Source: Betaproteobacteria bacterium Ga0077526 (GTDB lineage: Bacteria; Pseudomonadota; Gammaproteobacteria; Burkholderiales; Ga0077523). From it: a stretch of 64,000 nt of DNA. Numbering within the stretch: the first letter of the stretch is position 1; every line of letters starts with the position of its first letter. Location: NCBI GenBank assembly GCA_001464765.1, contig LNDV01000034.1, positions 186,001 to 250,000 on the forward strand. The letters run 5' to 3'. This document shows positions 34,613 to 43,853 of the stretch, one piece after another. Below the pieces are notes generated by a model. That model saw only the letters and a program-made list of their open reading frames with translations. It did not search any database and was not told the DNA's origin. Position numbers and translations under genes: made by a program.

Positions 34613-35968
34613 ATGATCGTCTCGCGCCGCACCCGGTTCACGACCCTCCTGCAGAACGGCCTGTTCGCCGCGCTGCTGGTTGCTGCCGTCGGGATGATCG
34701 CCCAGCTCGCGCAGCAGCATTCCTGGCAATGGGATATCACGCAGAACGCCCGGAACACCTTGAGCGAAGGCAGCCTGCAGACCCTGAAGCTCCTCAAGGG
34801 GCCGGTGGTGATCACCGCCTACGCCACGGAGCAGGACCCCTCCCTCGGCAACCTCCGCCAGAAGATCGCGGACTTCGTGGAGACCTACCGCCGCGCGAAA
34901 CCGGACATCCGCGTGGTGTTCATCGACCCGCGCGAGCAGCCGAAAGCCACCGCCGCCGCCAACGTGCGCGTGAACGGCGAGATGGTCATCGAGTACGACG
35001 GTCGCAGCGAACACCTGACGAGCCTCGACGAGCAGTCCCTCACCAACCTGCTCGCGCGGCTCGCGCGGCGCACGGAACGGCTGGTGATGTTCCTCGACGG
35101 GCACGGCGAGCGCAAACCCAACGGCATCGCGAATCACGACCTCGGCGAGTTCGGCAAGCGCCTCGTCGCCAAGGGCTTCCGGGTCGATCTGCTGAACCTC
35201 GCCGCCGCGCAGGACGTGCCGGCGAACACGTCCATGCTCGTCATTGCCAATCCACAGGTGGACCTCCTCCCCGTGGAAGTCGACAAGGTGAAGCGCTACG
35301 TCGACAAGGGCGGCAACGTGCTGTGGCTCATCGACCAGGAACCCCTGCACGGCCTGCAGCCCCTGGCCGACGCCCTGCGCCTGCAGTTGAGCCCCGGCGT
35401 CGTGGTGGACCCCGCCGCCAACGCCCTCAAGGCATCGGCCACGTTGTCGCTGGCCTTCGCCTACGGCAGCCACCCCGCGACGCGCAACTTCGCCATCAAC
35501 ACCGCGTTTCCGAGCGCCCGCAAGATCGCCGTGGCGGAAGACGACAAGACCTGGACGTTCACGCCGCTGGTGGAAGTCGCCCAGAACGGCTGGGTGGAGA
35601 ACGGCGAACTCGACGGCGATGTCGTGTACGACAAGAACCGCGACGTGAAGGGGCCGGTCACGGTGGCCGCTGCGCTCGAGCGGGAAGTCGAAGGCAAGCC
35701 GCAGCGGGTGGTCGTGGTGGGGACGGGCCACTTCCTCGCCAACACCTATGCCGGTTTGCTCGGCAACCTCGACCTCGGCATCAACTTCATCAACTGGCTC
35801 GCCGGCGACGAGGACCTCATCACGCTGCAGCCCAAGTCCATCGTGGACGGGTCGCTCTCCTTCTCGCGGAGCGCGCTGCTGTTCATCGCGCTGGCGTTCC
35901 TGCTCGCCCTCCCTGTCGCGTTCCTGTTCACCGGCGGCATGACGTGGTGGCGTCGCCGCCGCGGATGA
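34613..35968 (+). CDS. GldG-like ABC-associated protein (ABC_transp_aux)
   Basis: A 451-residue protein with an N-terminal TM (about 11-32) and a C-terminal TM (about 420-443). In between lies a large extracytoplasmic part with VVITAYATEQDPSLGNLRQKI and DGHGER, the ABC-auxiliary (GldG-type) domain. With the ATPase and permease it forms an exporter-like complex. In Bacteroidetes GldA/F/G act in gliding; here their job is unknown. Confidence 0.88.
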   Translation: MIVSRRTRFTTLLQNGLFAALLVAAVGMIAQLAQQHSWQWDITQNARNTLSEGSLQTLKLLKGPVVITAYATEQDPSLGNLRQKIADFVETYRRAKPDIRVVFIDPREQPKATAAANVRVNGEMVIEYDGRSEHLTSLDEQSLTNLLARLARRTERLVMFLDGHGERKPNGIANHDLGEFGKRLVAKGFRVDLLNLAAAQDVPANTSMLVIANPQVDLLPVEVDKVKRYVDKGGNVLWLIDQEPLHGLQPLADALRLQLSPGVVVDPAANALKASATLSLAFAYGSHPATRNFAINTAFPSARKIAVAEDDKTWTFTPLVEVAQNGWVENGELDGDVVYDKNRDVKGPVTVAAALEREVEGKPQRVVVVGTGHFLANTYAGLLGNLDLGINFINWLAGDEDLITLQPKSIVDGSLSFSRSALLFIALAFLLALPVAFLFTGGMTWWRRRRG

Positions 35969-35981
35969 CCGCGTCACGCCG

Positions 35982-36830
35982 ATGAAGCGCTCCCTGCTGG
36001 TCAACGTTGTCCTGGCGCTGCTCGTCCTCGGGCTGGGTCTGTGGATGACACTCAAGCCCGGCGACAAGGCGCCCGAGGACTTTCCGCTTTCTGCACAGAA
36101 GCCCTCGGAGGTCGATCGCATCACCATCCGTCGCCAGGGACTGCCGGAGTTCGTGCTGGAGAAGCGCGAAGGCGCCTGGCGACAATCGGCCCCCTTCGCC
36201 GCCCGGGCGGAATCCTCGCAGACGGGCCGCCTCCTCGACCTGCTCGCCGCACGCTCGACGCAGAAGCTGCCCGCCACGGACCTCGCGAGGTTCGAACTCG
36301 ACAAGCCCTTCGCCACGGTCACGCTCGGCAAGGACACCTTCGCGTTCGGCACCGTGAACACGCTGACCAGTGAGCAGTACGTGCTGAGCGGCGACGCCGT
36401 GTATCTCGTGTCGCCGGTGTTCGGGTACGGGCTGCCGACGCGGGAGGACAGTCTGGCGTCCCATCGCCTGCTCGGCGACGACGAGATCCCGGCAGGGGTG
36501 GAGGTTTCAGGCGCGACGCTCGCGCAGAAGGACGGCAAGCTCACGCTCACCCGCGCGGACAGCGCGAAGGCCGAGCCCCCCTCGCAGGACGACCTGTCCC
36601 GCTGGCTCGAAGGCTGGCGCTACGCCTCGGCGCTCACCACGCAGATCGCGAAGGACATCCCGTCGGGCGAACCGCTGCGCGTCATGCTGAAGGGCGATCG
36701 CACCATCGAGTTCGTCATCGTGGCGCGCGCGCCCGATGTGAAGCTCTTCCGGCGCGACGAGAACATGCTGTTCACGCTCTCGCAGGAACAGGGCACCCAG
36801 TTGCTCGCCCTGCCCGGTCGCCGTCCCTGA
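35982..36830 (+). CDS. DUF4340 membrane-anchored protein
   Basis: A 282-residue protein with one N-terminal TM (MKRSLLVNVVLALLVLGLGLW) and a repeated beta-sandwich typical of DUF4340: VDRITIRRQGLPEFVLEKRE, GAWRQSAPFAARA and FGTVNTLTSEQYVL. DUF4340 proteins almost always follow a GldG-like gene, as here, and probably form the external part of the same complex. Mechanism unestablished. Confidence 0.88.
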   Translation: MKRSLLVNVVLALLVLGLGLWMTLKPGDKAPEDFPLSAQKPSEVDRITIRRQGLPEFVLEKREGAWRQSAPFAARAESSQTGRLLDLLAARSTQKLPATDLARFELDKPFATVTLGKDTFAFGTVNTLTSEQYVLSGDAVYLVSPVFGYGLPTREDSLASHRLLGDDEIPAGVEVSGATLAQKDGKLTLTRADSAKAEPPSQDDLSRWLEGWRYASALTTQIAKDIPSGEPLRVMLKGDRTIEFVIVARAPDVKLFRRDENMLFTLSQEQGTQLLALPGRRP

Positions 36831-36846
36831 TCCGCGAGGGGCGCAC

Positions 36847-37662
36847 GTGCCGGAACTGCCCGAGGTCGAAACCACACGCCGCTCGCTCGAGCCCCCGCTG
36901 GTCGGACATCGCGTCGTATCCGCCATCGTAAGGGACCGGCGACTGCGCTGGCCGGTGCCAGACCATCTCGAACACACGCTCACCGGTGCCGCAATCGTCG
37001 CGCTGCGCCGGCGCGCAAAGTACCTACTGATCGATACCGATCGCGGCACACTGCTCGTGCATCTGGGCATGTCGGGTTCGCTCACGGTCGTTCCGGGCAC
37101 GCGCGCGCCGGTGAAGCACGACCATGTGGACATCGTCCTCGACTCGGGCGAGACGCTGCGGTTTCACGACCCGCGCCGCTTCGGCAGCATGCATTGGCTG
37201 GCGACTCACGAGGCATCGCATCCGCTGCTCGCGGAACTGGCACCCGAGCCCTTCGATGACGTGTTCGACGGCGCGTATCTGCACCGAGTGACGCGCGGAC
37301 GTTCGGCGGCCGTCAAGCAAGTCATCATGAACGGCACGTTGGTCACGGGGGTCGGCAACATCTACGCATCCGAGGCGCTGCATCGCGCCGCAATCAACCC
37401 GAGAACACGAGCCGGAAGACTCTCACGCGCGCGATGCGACCGGCTCGCCGTCGCGATCCGGGAGACACTGGGCCGCGCCATCGAGCTGGGCGGCAGCAGT
37501 CTTCGCGACTACGTGGACGGCCATGGCAACGCGGGGGAGTTCCAGTCGGAATCGGCGGTCTACGGCCGGGAAGGTCTCGCGTGCAATCGCTGTGGCGAGA
37601 CGATCCGCCTCATCCGTCAGGGCGCCCGCGCCACCTACTACTGCGCGGGCTGTCAGCGGTAG
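36847..37662 (+). CDS. mutM: Formamidopyrimidine-DNA glycosylase
   Basis: A 271-residue base-excision repair enzyme removing oxidised purines. After the initiator the sequence is PELPEVETTRRSLEP with the catalytic Pro2 and Glu3. LVHLGMSGSL and RFHDPRRFG are DNA-contact regions. The C-terminal zinc finger uses CNRC and CAGC. The start is GTG 36847, 16 bases after the DUF4340 gene. Full length. Confidence 0.97.
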   Translation: MPELPEVETTRRSLEPPLVGHRVVSAIVRDRRLRWPVPDHLEHTLTGAAIVALRRRAKYLLIDTDRGTLLVHLGMSGSLTVVPGTRAPVKHDHVDIVLDSGETLRFHDPRRFGSMHWLATHEASHPLLAELAPEPFDDVFDGAYLHRVTRGRSAAVKQVIMNGTLVTGVGNIYASEALHRAAINPRTRAGRLSRARCDRLAVAIRETLGRAIELGGSSLRDYVDGHGNAGEFQSESAVYGREGLACNRCGETIRLIRQGARATYYCAGCQR

Positions 37663-37675
37663 GGCAAGTCGCCGA

Positions 37676-39679
37676 TCAGGTACGGAAGCGGCCGACGGTC
37701 CGGGCGAGTTCGTCGGCCTGCGTGCCAAGCACCGAAACTGCCGACGCGGTTTCCATCACTTCGGATTCGTTCTGCCGAACCGAACTGCCGATGCGTTCCA
37801 CCTGCGCGAGGATGTCGCTGCCGGCCGCAGCCTGCTGAGATGTGTTCGCGGCAATGCGCTCCATGCGCGACAGCACGTCGTTCAGCACGCTGCGGATGCT
37901 CTCTGCCCCCTGAGCCCCTTCCTTCGAACGCACCTCGCCTTCCGTCACTTCCGCCAGCACCTGGGCCATCACGGTCACGGTCTGCTCGGCTTCCTTCTGG
38001 ATCGCCAGGATGATGCCGCCGATTTCTCCGGTCGCCGACGTCGTTCGTTCGGCGAGCTTGCGCACCTCGTCCGCCACCACGGCGAAACCCCGACCCTGTT
38101 CACCGGCACGCGCCGCCTCGATGGCGGCATTGAGGGCGAGAAGATTGGTCTGATCAGCCACGTCCTTGATCAGACTGATCACGTCGCCGATGCGCGCCGA
38201 GCGTTCGTCGAGACTGCGCAGCGACTCCGACAGGCTGGTGATCGTACGGTGCACGCGCTCGATGCCCTGAGCGCTCTGCAGCATCAGTTCCGCGGCCTCG
38301 CGCGCACTGCGTTCGGCGATCTGCGCGCTGCTGCTGGCCTCGCCGGCATCCTCGGCCACCCGATGGATGCTGGACACGATCTCGCTCACCGCGCCTGCCG
38401 CCGATGCGGAGGCCTGGGCCTGATCCTGAGAGGCCGCGGAGACCTGCTGCGCCGAGCGACCCAGCCGACGGGATGCATCCGACACTTCGCCGCTTTGCGA
38501 CTTCACCTGCGCCACGAGCCCGCGCAACGTGCCGAGGAACCGGTTGAAGCTCGCGGCGATCTCGCCGATCTCGTCCTTGCCGCGGACGTCGAGCTGGCTG
38601 GTGAGGTCGCCCTCACCGTTGGCGAGTTCCGACATCTTGTCGCGCAACCGCGCGATGGGGCTCAGCAGCTTCGTCATGCCGATGAAGACGATGGCGCCGA
38701 GCAGCAGCAGGCCGAGGACGAACACCACCGCCACCATCAGCACCACGCCCGTCGCGCCCTTCAGGGCCGCCGCCATGGGGAAGGACACGACCAGCGTCCA
38801 GGGCTTCTGCATGGACGGGGACTGGATCGCCTTTGCGGTGTGCAGCCAGCCGTCGGCGTCTTCCCAGCGATGGGATCCACCGTTGGCCACCGCCTTGACG
38901 GCCGCCTCGGGAAGTCCTTCCTTCGAGGCCTTGCCCAAACGCGCCGGGTCGCTGCTGACCGCATAGTTGCCGCCTGCCGCGACCACCTCCACATGCCCCT
39001 GTCCGTAAGGCCGCACCTTGCTCAACTGCTCGTTGAGATCACTCAGCAGGTAGTCAACGCCGGTGATGCCCTGAAACCTGCCTTCCACGATCACGGGAAC
39101 CACGAAGGAGACGATCTGCAGTTCCTTCCCGGCCACGGCGTAGGGATAAGGATCGATCAGAGCGCTCTTGCCCGAGGCGAGTGGCAACTGGTAGTAGTCG
39201 CCCGTGCCCGGCTTGTCATAGTCGCGGTTCGCCTCACAGATGATCTTGCCCTCGGAGCGGACCCAATAGGGCACGTACCTTCCCGTCGCGTCGTGGCAGG
39301 CCGCACTGCGAAACTCGGCATCCCGGCCGTCGAAGGCATTGGGCTCCCACAGCGTGTACGCACCGAGCCAGCCTGGGTGATGTTCCACCGACCGGAGCAG
39401 GAAGGCATCGAACGCAGCGCGCTCGCCGCGCTGACCCCTGACCTTCTGGCTCTCTGCCAGATCGGACATCGCGCGCGCCGAGGCGAATACCGCCTCGAAC
39501 TCCCGCTCGACACGAGTCGAGATGCCGGCCGCCAGCGTGTCGGCGGTGAGGTACGCCTCGTCCGTCAGGCTTTCCCGCACTTTCCACGCGACGATGCCGC
39601 AGGTGGCAACCGAGATCGCGAATGCCGCGGCGAGAACAAACGCGACCATCCGGCCGCGCAGGGAAGAAAGCAGGAACAT
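37676..39679 (-). CDS. Methyl-accepting chemotaxis protein with dCache domain
   Basis: A 667-residue chemoreceptor. TM1 (about 11-33) precedes a double-Cache periplasmic sensor (GAYTLWEPNAFDGRD; KELQIVSFVVPVI; QGITGVDYLL). TM2 (GVVLMVAVVFVLGLLLLGAI), HAMP and the cytoplasmic signalling domain with NLLALNAAIEAARAGEQGRGFAVVADEVRKLAERT follow. dCache domains commonly bind amino acids or polyamines. ATG 39679 gives the usual short cytoplasmic tail before TM1. No CheR-binding pentapeptide is present. Confidence 0.92.
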   Translation of the reverse strand: MFLLSSLRGRMVAFVLAAAFAISVATCGIVAWKVRESLTDEAYLTADTLAAGISTRVEREFEAVFASARAMSDLAESQKVRGQRGERAAFDAFLLRSVEHHPGWLGAYTLWEPNAFDGRDAEFRSAACHDATGRYVPYWVRSEGKIICEANRDYDKPGTGDYYQLPLASGKSALIDPYPYAVAGKELQIVSFVVPVIVEGRFQGITGVDYLLSDLNEQLSKVRPYGQGHVEVVAAGGNYAVSSDPARLGKASKEGLPEAAVKAVANGGSHRWEDADGWLHTAKAIQSPSMQKPWTLVVSFPMAAALKGATGVVLMVAVVFVLGLLLLGAIVFIGMTKLLSPIARLRDKMSELANGEGDLTSQLDVRGKDEIGEIAASFNRFLGTLRGLVAQVKSQSGEVSDASRRLGRSAQQVSAASQDQAQASASAAGAVSEIVSSIHRVAEDAGEASSSAQIAERSAREAAELMLQSAQGIERVHRTITSLSESLRSLDERSARIGDVISLIKDVADQTNLLALNAAIEAARAGEQGRGFAVVADEVRKLAERTTSATGEIGGIILAIQKEAEQTVTVMAQVLAEVTEGEVRSKEGAQGAESIRSVLNDVLSRMERIAANTSQQAAAGSDILAQVERIGSSVRQNESEVMETASAVSVLGTQADELARTVGRFRT

Positions 39680-39798
39680 GGAGAGTCGACCGGGTTGATC
39701 AATGAAAGCTGCTAACGGCCTGGACAAACCGACGCTTTAGCTTGGACAGCGAGTCATGTTCTGCCGGCCGCGGGTTGGTGCAGCGCGCACACCTAGGG

Positions 39799-42642
39799 TC
39801 AGGACGCGGCCTGGTGGCTCGTCTCGAACGACAGATCGTCCAGGAAATCCTCGTCATCGAGTCGCGGCTGCTGACGCTGTTGCCACACCTCGACCCGACG
39901 CTGTGCTGCCGCCTTGATGGTCTCGGCCAGCACATCGCGGGTGATGGGCTTGGTGAGGAAGTCGTCCATGCCTGCCTCGATGCACATCTCACGATCCCCC
40001 TTCATCGCGTTGGCGGTAAGGGCCACGACGAACGTGTGAGTGCGTTCCCAGGGCATGGCATCTGCCCGGGTCTCCCGGCGGCGGATCTCGCGAGTCGCCT
40101 CGTAGCCGTCGACGTTGGGCATCTGGCAGTCCATGAGCACGAGGTCGTACGCCGATTCGGCGAGACGCTCGAGCGCCTCGGCACCGTCACCGGACACCTC
40201 CACGTCGCAACCGAGCTTGCGCAGCATGGCGACGGCGATCTTCTGGTTGACCGGATTGTCTTCGGCGAGCAGTACCCTCAGACCGCTTCCGGGCGTTTCC
40301 GCGTCGATGGGCACGAGGGTCGCGTCCGGCCCTTGCGATTCCGTCCGATCCGCCATGGCGAGTTGCAGACATTGCAGCAGCTGCGTGATGCGGACGGGCT
40401 TGATGACGTAGCCGTCCATGCGGCGAAGACGCGGCGCCTCGACCGCTGCCTGCCCGACGCTCATGAGCCACACGAGACGCGGCTGCATCGCGAAGGGCAG
40501 CTCGTCGAACTGGTCCACGAACTGTGCGGTGACCTCACTCTGCTCGGGCAGACTGGCAAGCACGACGTCGAACGCCCGTCCGGCCTCGCCTGCCGCACGG
40601 ATCGCCGCGAGCGCGAGTTCCGGCGTGGGTTCCGAGTCCACTTCCGCGCCCAGGAGCCGCAGGTGCTGTACCAGAGCCTCACGAGTCGCCTCGCGGTTCT
40701 CCACCACCAGCAGTCGGCGACCCGTAGCGATCGAGACATCTCCCTTCTGCAGCAGAGTGTGGGCCGCCGGGAGCGTTGCACTGAACCAGAACCGCGAACC
40801 GTCGCCGAGGCGACTCTCGACACCGACCCGCCCTCCCATGAGACTCACCAGGCGCTTCACGATGGCGAGACCCAGACCGGTACCACCGTACTGGCGCGTG
40901 GTCGAGGCGTCGGCCTGGGCGAAAGCTTCGAACACCGCAGCCGTCTTGTCCTCGTGGATGCCGATGCCGGTGTCGTCCACGCGGAAGAACACGGCATCCG
41001 GCTCACCGGCCACCACGCCGAACTCGACCGATACCGCGACGGAACCCGTTGCCGTGAACTTGATCGCGTTGCCCACAAGATTGCCCAGGATCTGCCGCAG
41101 ACGACCGGCATCGCCCACGACGATGCTGGGCGATGCCACCGGCAGGCGCGACACCAGTTCGATGCCCTTCGCGTCGGCCCGCTCGGCCATCAGCTCCAGC
41201 ACGTCCTCCACGATCTGGCAGACGTCGAACGCCACCTCCTCGAGTTCGAGACGTCCGGCTTCGATCTTGGAGAAGTCGAGAATGTCGTTCAGCACGACCA
41301 TCAGCGAGCGGCCAGAGCGCACGACGGTCTCGACGAGGCTGTGCTGCTCGCTGCGCAGCTCCGTGTCGAGCAACAGTTCCGCTGCACCGAGCACCCCGTT
41401 CATCGGCGTGCGCACTTCGTGACTCATCACGGCGAGAAACTCGCTCTTCGCGCGGCTGGCGGCCTCGGCGGCCTCCCGCGCTTCACCCGCGTCGGCGACG
41501 GCCTTGCCGAGTTCCCGGTTGATCGCGGACAACTCGTCCGTGCGTCGCGCCACGTCCGCTGCCATCGCATTGAAGGTCTCGCCCAGCATGGCGAGCTCGC
41601 GGCCGCCTTCGACGACCACGGGGGGTGGCAGTTCACCGCGCCCCAGATCGCGGAATGCCTCGGTCAACCGGGCCATCGGGCGGGCGATCCGCGCACCCAG
41701 CCAGGCGGTGACGAGGCCGGAGGCACCGAAGGCCGTCAGCGTCGCGATGAGCAGCACACCCAGGCCACGGTGACCAATCGCAGTGAGCTCCGCGTTCGCC
41801 ACGTTGATCGCTTCGTCGGCGATGCGGACGATCTCTCCGGTCTGCGCGAGGATCTCGCTGGTGAGATCCCGGAAGGAGCCCGTGGCCACCTCGACTCCCG
41901 TCTGGAGGTCCACGAGACGCCGATGCTGCGCCAGATACTCGTCCAGCGCCTTGCGCATCGTCGCACTCGCCGCAGGGGATCGACGGATCGCAGCCGCCTC
42001 GATTCGCGCCCGGTCGAAGTATTCCTGCCGTCCGTAAGCGAGATAACCGCGCAGGCTGTCGTTCATGGTCGCTACGGCGGAACGCAGCTGCGAATCACCG
42101 CCGGAGCGCGCCAATGCCGTGAGCGCTTCGAGCCGCCGCTTCAGATCCACCTCGATGCCGTTGTCCGCCGCGCGCAGGGCGATCTGCTTCAGCGCCTCGT
42201 CGAACTGGGCTTCGTACTCGCCGAGCAGGCGGTCGAGTCGCGCCGTGAGCACGGCCAGTTCGGCGCTGGAGCGGTGGGCGGAGGCGCCCTGGTTCAACAG
42301 GTCGAGCTGGCGCCGAGAGGCGTCGATTTGGGTGCGCCAGCGCGTGGCGTGATCGGTCCGTGCGGCCTCGAAACCTGCCGTGGACCACTCTCCGAGAAAC
42401 GCGGTCTCCGCGATGCGCGCCTGGAGGAAATCACTCTGCAGACGCAGGCTCGCCTCGCGCGCCGCGATCGTCCGCCCCACCAGGGCCTGGGTGGCCTGCT
42501 GGAGATCCCGCACGTTCAGGTAACCGATGAAGGCGAGCGTGGCGCCGAGCGCCACGACGATGCCCAGCGCCGCGAACAGCTGAGCGCGCAGCGTGGGTCT
42601 GCCGGGAGACCCCGTAGGTTTGCGCATGAGCCCCGGGGTCAT
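39799..42642 (-). CDS. Hybrid sensor histidine kinase with two receiver domains
   Basis: A 947-residue kinase: TM1 (about 20-40), helical periplasmic sensor, TM2 near residue 290-310, HAMP, then HisKA with His408 in VMSHEVRTPMNG. The HATPase domain has NLVGNAIKF and GTGLGLAIVKRL. The first receiver lost its acceptor Asp (FDVVLASLPEQ). The second is intact with Asp838 in LVLMDCQMPNVDG. No HPt domain. ATG 42642 overlaps the stop of the binding-protein gene by four bases. This suggests the binding protein delivers the signal. Confidence 0.9.
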   Translation of the reverse strand: MTPGLMRKPTGSPGRPTLRAQLFAALGIVVALGATLAFIGYLNVRDLQQATQALVGRTIAAREASLRLQSDFLQARIAETAFLGEWSTAGFEAARTDHATRWRTQIDASRRQLDLLNQGASAHRSSAELAVLTARLDRLLGEYEAQFDEALKQIALRAADNGIEVDLKRRLEALTALARSGGDSQLRSAVATMNDSLRGYLAYGRQEYFDRARIEAAAIRRSPAASATMRKALDEYLAQHRRLVDLQTGVEVATGSFRDLTSEILAQTGEIVRIADEAINVANAELTAIGHRGLGVLLIATLTAFGASGLVTAWLGARIARPMARLTEAFRDLGRGELPPPVVVEGGRELAMLGETFNAMAADVARRTDELSAINRELGKAVADAGEAREAAEAASRAKSEFLAVMSHEVRTPMNGVLGAAELLLDTELRSEQHSLVETVVRSGRSLMVVLNDILDFSKIEAGRLELEEVAFDVCQIVEDVLELMAERADAKGIELVSRLPVASPSIVVGDAGRLRQILGNLVGNAIKFTATGSVAVSVEFGVVAGEPDAVFFRVDDTGIGIHEDKTAAVFEAFAQADASTTRQYGGTGLGLAIVKRLVSLMGGRVGVESRLGDGSRFWFSATLPAAHTLLQKGDVSIATGRRLLVVENREATREALVQHLRLLGAEVDSEPTPELALAAIRAAGEAGRAFDVVLASLPEQSEVTAQFVDQFDELPFAMQPRLVWLMSVGQAAVEAPRLRRMDGYVIKPVRITQLLQCLQLAMADRTESQGPDATLVPIDAETPGSGLRVLLAEDNPVNQKIAVAMLRKLGCDVEVSGDGAEALERLAESAYDLVLMDCQMPNVDGYEATREIRRRETRADAMPWERTHTFVVALTANAMKGDREMCIEAGMDDFLTKPITRDVLAETIKAAAQRRVEVWQQRQQPRLDDEDFLDDLSFETSHQAAS

Positions 42643-43715
42643 TTGCGTGCGCGTCTGCCGCCCCGATGGTTCTCGAGGATCTTCTCCCACGCGTCGTCGT
42701 AGAGCGAGAGCGCCGCGTTGCCGACGTCGGCGAGCGGGAACAGGCGCGTCTTCATGTCCTCGGACAGCTTCTGGCGGGCCCGGGCGCTTTCCGGCAGGCG
42801 AGCCTGCGCGGCGAGATTCGGCGTCGGATACATCACCTCGGAGGCGAGCAGCGCCCCCATCTCCGCGTCGAGCACGAAGTCGATGAATCGAGCAGCATGC
42901 ACCTTGTTCCGCGATGTGGCGGGAATGCACATGCTGTCGGTGGCCACGACCGAGCCCTCGATCGGCACGACATAGCGGAGGTCCGGGCGCCGCGCGGTGA
43001 GGGCGGCCATGTCCCCTTCCCAGCTGAGGGCGATATCGACCTTGCCCTCGTCCAGCAGATCCTCGCCGGAGTCGTCGGCGTACGAATGAATGTGACGGTT
43101 GCGGGAGATCAGGAAGTCCCGCGCCTTGGCGATCTCGGTCGGGTCGGTGGTGTTGGGGCTGAAGCCCAGCATCAGCAGTACGACGCCGAGGGATTCACGA
43201 CTGTCAGTGAGCAGCGCGACGCGGCCGGAGAAGCGCGGCTCGAATATCTCGGTCCAGCTCTGCAGCGGACGGCTCACGCGCGACGAGTTATAGCCCACCA
43301 CAAGCTTTGACCAGAGGTAGGCGACGCAGTAACGGCTGCCCGGATCAAAGGTGGGGCTCATGAACATCGGATCCAGATTGCGGATGTTCGGAATGCGGGT
43401 CTTGTCGAGCGGCGCGAGCATTCCCTTGCCGCGCAGGTAGGCCACCGTATAGCTCGACGGCACGATCACATCGTAGCGACCGGGGTTGTTCGCCACGTTG
43501 GTCACGAGCTCTTCCGTGGAACCGTAGGTGCTATATTCCACGCGGATACCCGTGGTTTCCTCGAACCGGCGCAGCAGTTCGGGCGGGATGTAGTCCTCCC
43601 AGTTGTAGACCCGGATCACGGGCCGTTCCGCAGCCCGCTCCGCACCCTGCACACCGATCGGGGCGAGAACGACGAACACGACAATGGCAATCAGCTTGGC
43701 AACGACGGCACGCAT
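42639..43715 (-). CDS. Periplasmic binding protein, polyamine (PotD/PotF) type
   Basis: A 358-residue exported binding protein. The signal peptide is MRAVVAKLIAIVVFVVLAPI... The mature start VIRVYNWEDYIPPELLRRFE is the hallmark of spermidine/putrescine binding proteins. YDVIVPSSYTVAYL and SWEGDMAALTARRP continue the two-lobe fold. No transporter genes adjoin it. It is translationally coupled (ATGA) to the hybrid kinase gene, so a sensory rather than transport role is likely. Ligand unproven. Confidence 0.88.
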   Translation of the reverse strand: MRAVVAKLIAIVVFVVLAPIGVQGAERAAERPVIRVYNWEDYIPPELLRRFEETTGIRVEYSTYGSTEELVTNVANNPGRYDVIVPSSYTVAYLRGKGMLAPLDKTRIPNIRNLDPMFMSPTFDPGSRYCVAYLWSKLVVGYNSSRVSRPLQSWTEIFEPRFSGRVALLTDSRESLGVVLLMLGFSPNTTDPTEIAKARDFLISRNRHIHSYADDSGEDLLDEGKVDIALSWEGDMAALTARRPDLRYVVPIEGSVVATDSMCIPATSRNKVHAARFIDFVLDAEMGALLASEVMYPTPNLAAQARLPESARARQKLSEDMKTRLFPLADVGNAALSLYDDAWEKILENHRGGRRARK

Positions 43716-43853
43716 AGAAGTTCCAGGTATCTCGGGACCCGACTGCCGCGTTCGACGCTCCGGGCTGGCGAAAGAGACGTCTCTGTCCTTCGCCGGCTCC
43801 ACGGCCTTCGCTCCCGGTCGGGTACGTTGCTGATCGGCCCGGCGGGACATAAC

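Noticed and set aside
39742..42702. Plus-strand open frame of 986 codons opposite the hybrid kinase.
   Set aside because: The kinase motifs are complete on the minus strand; the opposite frame has no recognisable domain.
43716..43853. TPP riboswitch before the NMT1/THI5-like binding protein gene.
   Set aside because: The 138-base divergent region lacks the conserved CUGAGA and thi-box sequence patterns.
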